DNA of 33,051 nucleotides, taken from the NCBI GenBank assembly GCA_027489895.1, contig JAIXZD010000374.1:1-33051 (forward strand). The letters are read 5' to 3'. The DNA is from Planctomycetaceae bacterium. Its GTDB lineage: Bacteria > Planctomycetota > Planctomycetia > Planctomycetales > Planctomycetaceae. Below the pieces are notes generated by a model. The model made no database searches and was not told the origin of the DNA. It worked only from the letters and a program-made list of their open reading frames with translations. Made by a program: the position numbers and the translations under genes. Shown one piece after another: positions 32,645 through 33,051 of the stretch (positions within the stretch are counted from its first letter, which is position 1; the number at the start of each line of letters is the position of its first letter).

Positions 32645-33051
32645 ATGTCGCGATTGCTGTTTGGACTGTTGTGGCTGGGTCTGATGGGAACGGCCTTGGG
32701 CGTCGATCCTCAACCTCCCGCCAAGAATCTTCTCAACTGGGGCAACCTCGACGGACAGCTCCAGGACTCGGGGCTGCCGGCCGGTTGGACCGTTTGGCCC
32801 CCGGGCTACAAGGGCTACGACTGCTACACCGTGAGCACTCCGGTGCATAGTGGGACGCGCAGCCTGCGCCTGTCGGCTTCGGAACCCTGGGCCAGCGTCG
32901 TGACGGGCCAGCATCGGCTTGAGCCGGGGACGCGTCAGTTCGGGCAGGCGTGGGTTCAATTGCCTGCCGGTTCGACCTGCGAGGCCTGGTTGCGGATCGA
33001 CTATCTCCGCAATGGTCTGTGGATTGGCAGCGCGCCCGTCACGATGCTGCG
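32645..33051 (+). CDS. Exported hypothetical protein, N-terminal part (runs off window)
   Basis: 135 complete codons from the ATG at 32645 to the window edge, with GGGAG nine bases upstream. A signal peptide covers about residues 1-19 (LLFGLLWLGLMGTALG). The following residues (NLLNWGNLDGQLQDSGLPAG, then WTVWPPGYKGYDCYTVSTPV and HSGTRSLRLSA) look like the start of a carbohydrate-binding-like beta-sandwich, of the type found at the front of planctomycete exported proteins. The C-terminal part that would define function is missing. The open minus-strand frame across the same region is a shadow. Confidence 0.75.
   Translation, partial: MSRLLFGLLWLGLMGTALGVDPQPPAKNLLNWGNLDGQLQDSGLPAGWTVWPPGYKGYDCYTVSTPVHSGTRSLRLSASEPWASVVTGQHRLEPGTRQFGQAWVQLPAGSTCEAWLRIDYLRNGLWIGSAPVTML

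Noticed and set aside
32306-32959. 217-codon minus-strand frame at the right end
   Set aside because: Crosses the RAYT 3' end and the REP; the plus strand has a signal peptide and a good ribosome-binding site.

Overview
The window is a GC-rich chromosomal segment from a planctomycete, most likely of the Planctomycetaceae/Gimesia-type branch. The assignment rests on family-level hallmarks: a DUF1559 pseudo-pilin with a prepilin N-terminus and an H-X9-DG C-terminal motif, a neighbouring small lipoprotein with a transthyretin-like fold, an SHD1-domain exported protein, an ECF sigma factor paired with a giant membrane-anchored protein, and many short planctomycete-type palindromic repeats between genes. 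No rRNA, tRNA or CRISPR array was seen.

Layout. 1-4.9 kb: the 3' end of an unknown gene; a small HemP-like gene (minus) with a clear promoter whose spacer holds a Fur-box-like palindrome; then a plus-strand DUF1559 / lipoprotein / DUF4198-Kelch cluster. 5.0-5.9 kb: two small overlapping unknown genes. 6-23.3 kb: mostly minus-strand housekeeping and accessory genes: gpsA, an acyl-ACP reductase-aminotransferase fusion followed by a GNAT/FemAB-like acyltransferase, a DJ-1/PfpI protein, alaS, an HtrA-like protease, a PP2C phosphatase, a PIG-L/BshB1-like deacetylase, a TyrA-type prephenate dehydrogenase and a Tat-exported protein. Three small plus-strand genes lie among them. 23.5-29.1 kb: an ECF sigma factor and a 1597-residue single-pass protein with a PQQ-like propeller. 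This block has GC skew opposite to both flanks. 29.2-33 kb: an SHD1 protein, a REP-associated tyrosine transposase (RAYT) bracketed by inverted copies of its repeat, and the start of an exported protein.

How the parts relate. The most interesting enzyme is the 869-residue fusion: its N-terminal half resembles long-chain acyl-ACP reductase (aldehyde-forming) and its C-terminal half is a class III PLP aminotransferase, which suggests acyl-ACP to aldehyde to amine. An acyltransferase lies directly downstream. The most conspicuous non-coding layer is a dense set of short palindromic repeats in at least seven families. One family is clearly linked to the RAYT. Several sit so tightly against genes that they supply stop codons or C-terminal residues.

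All calls come from reading the sequence and from remembered family features. No database search was run.
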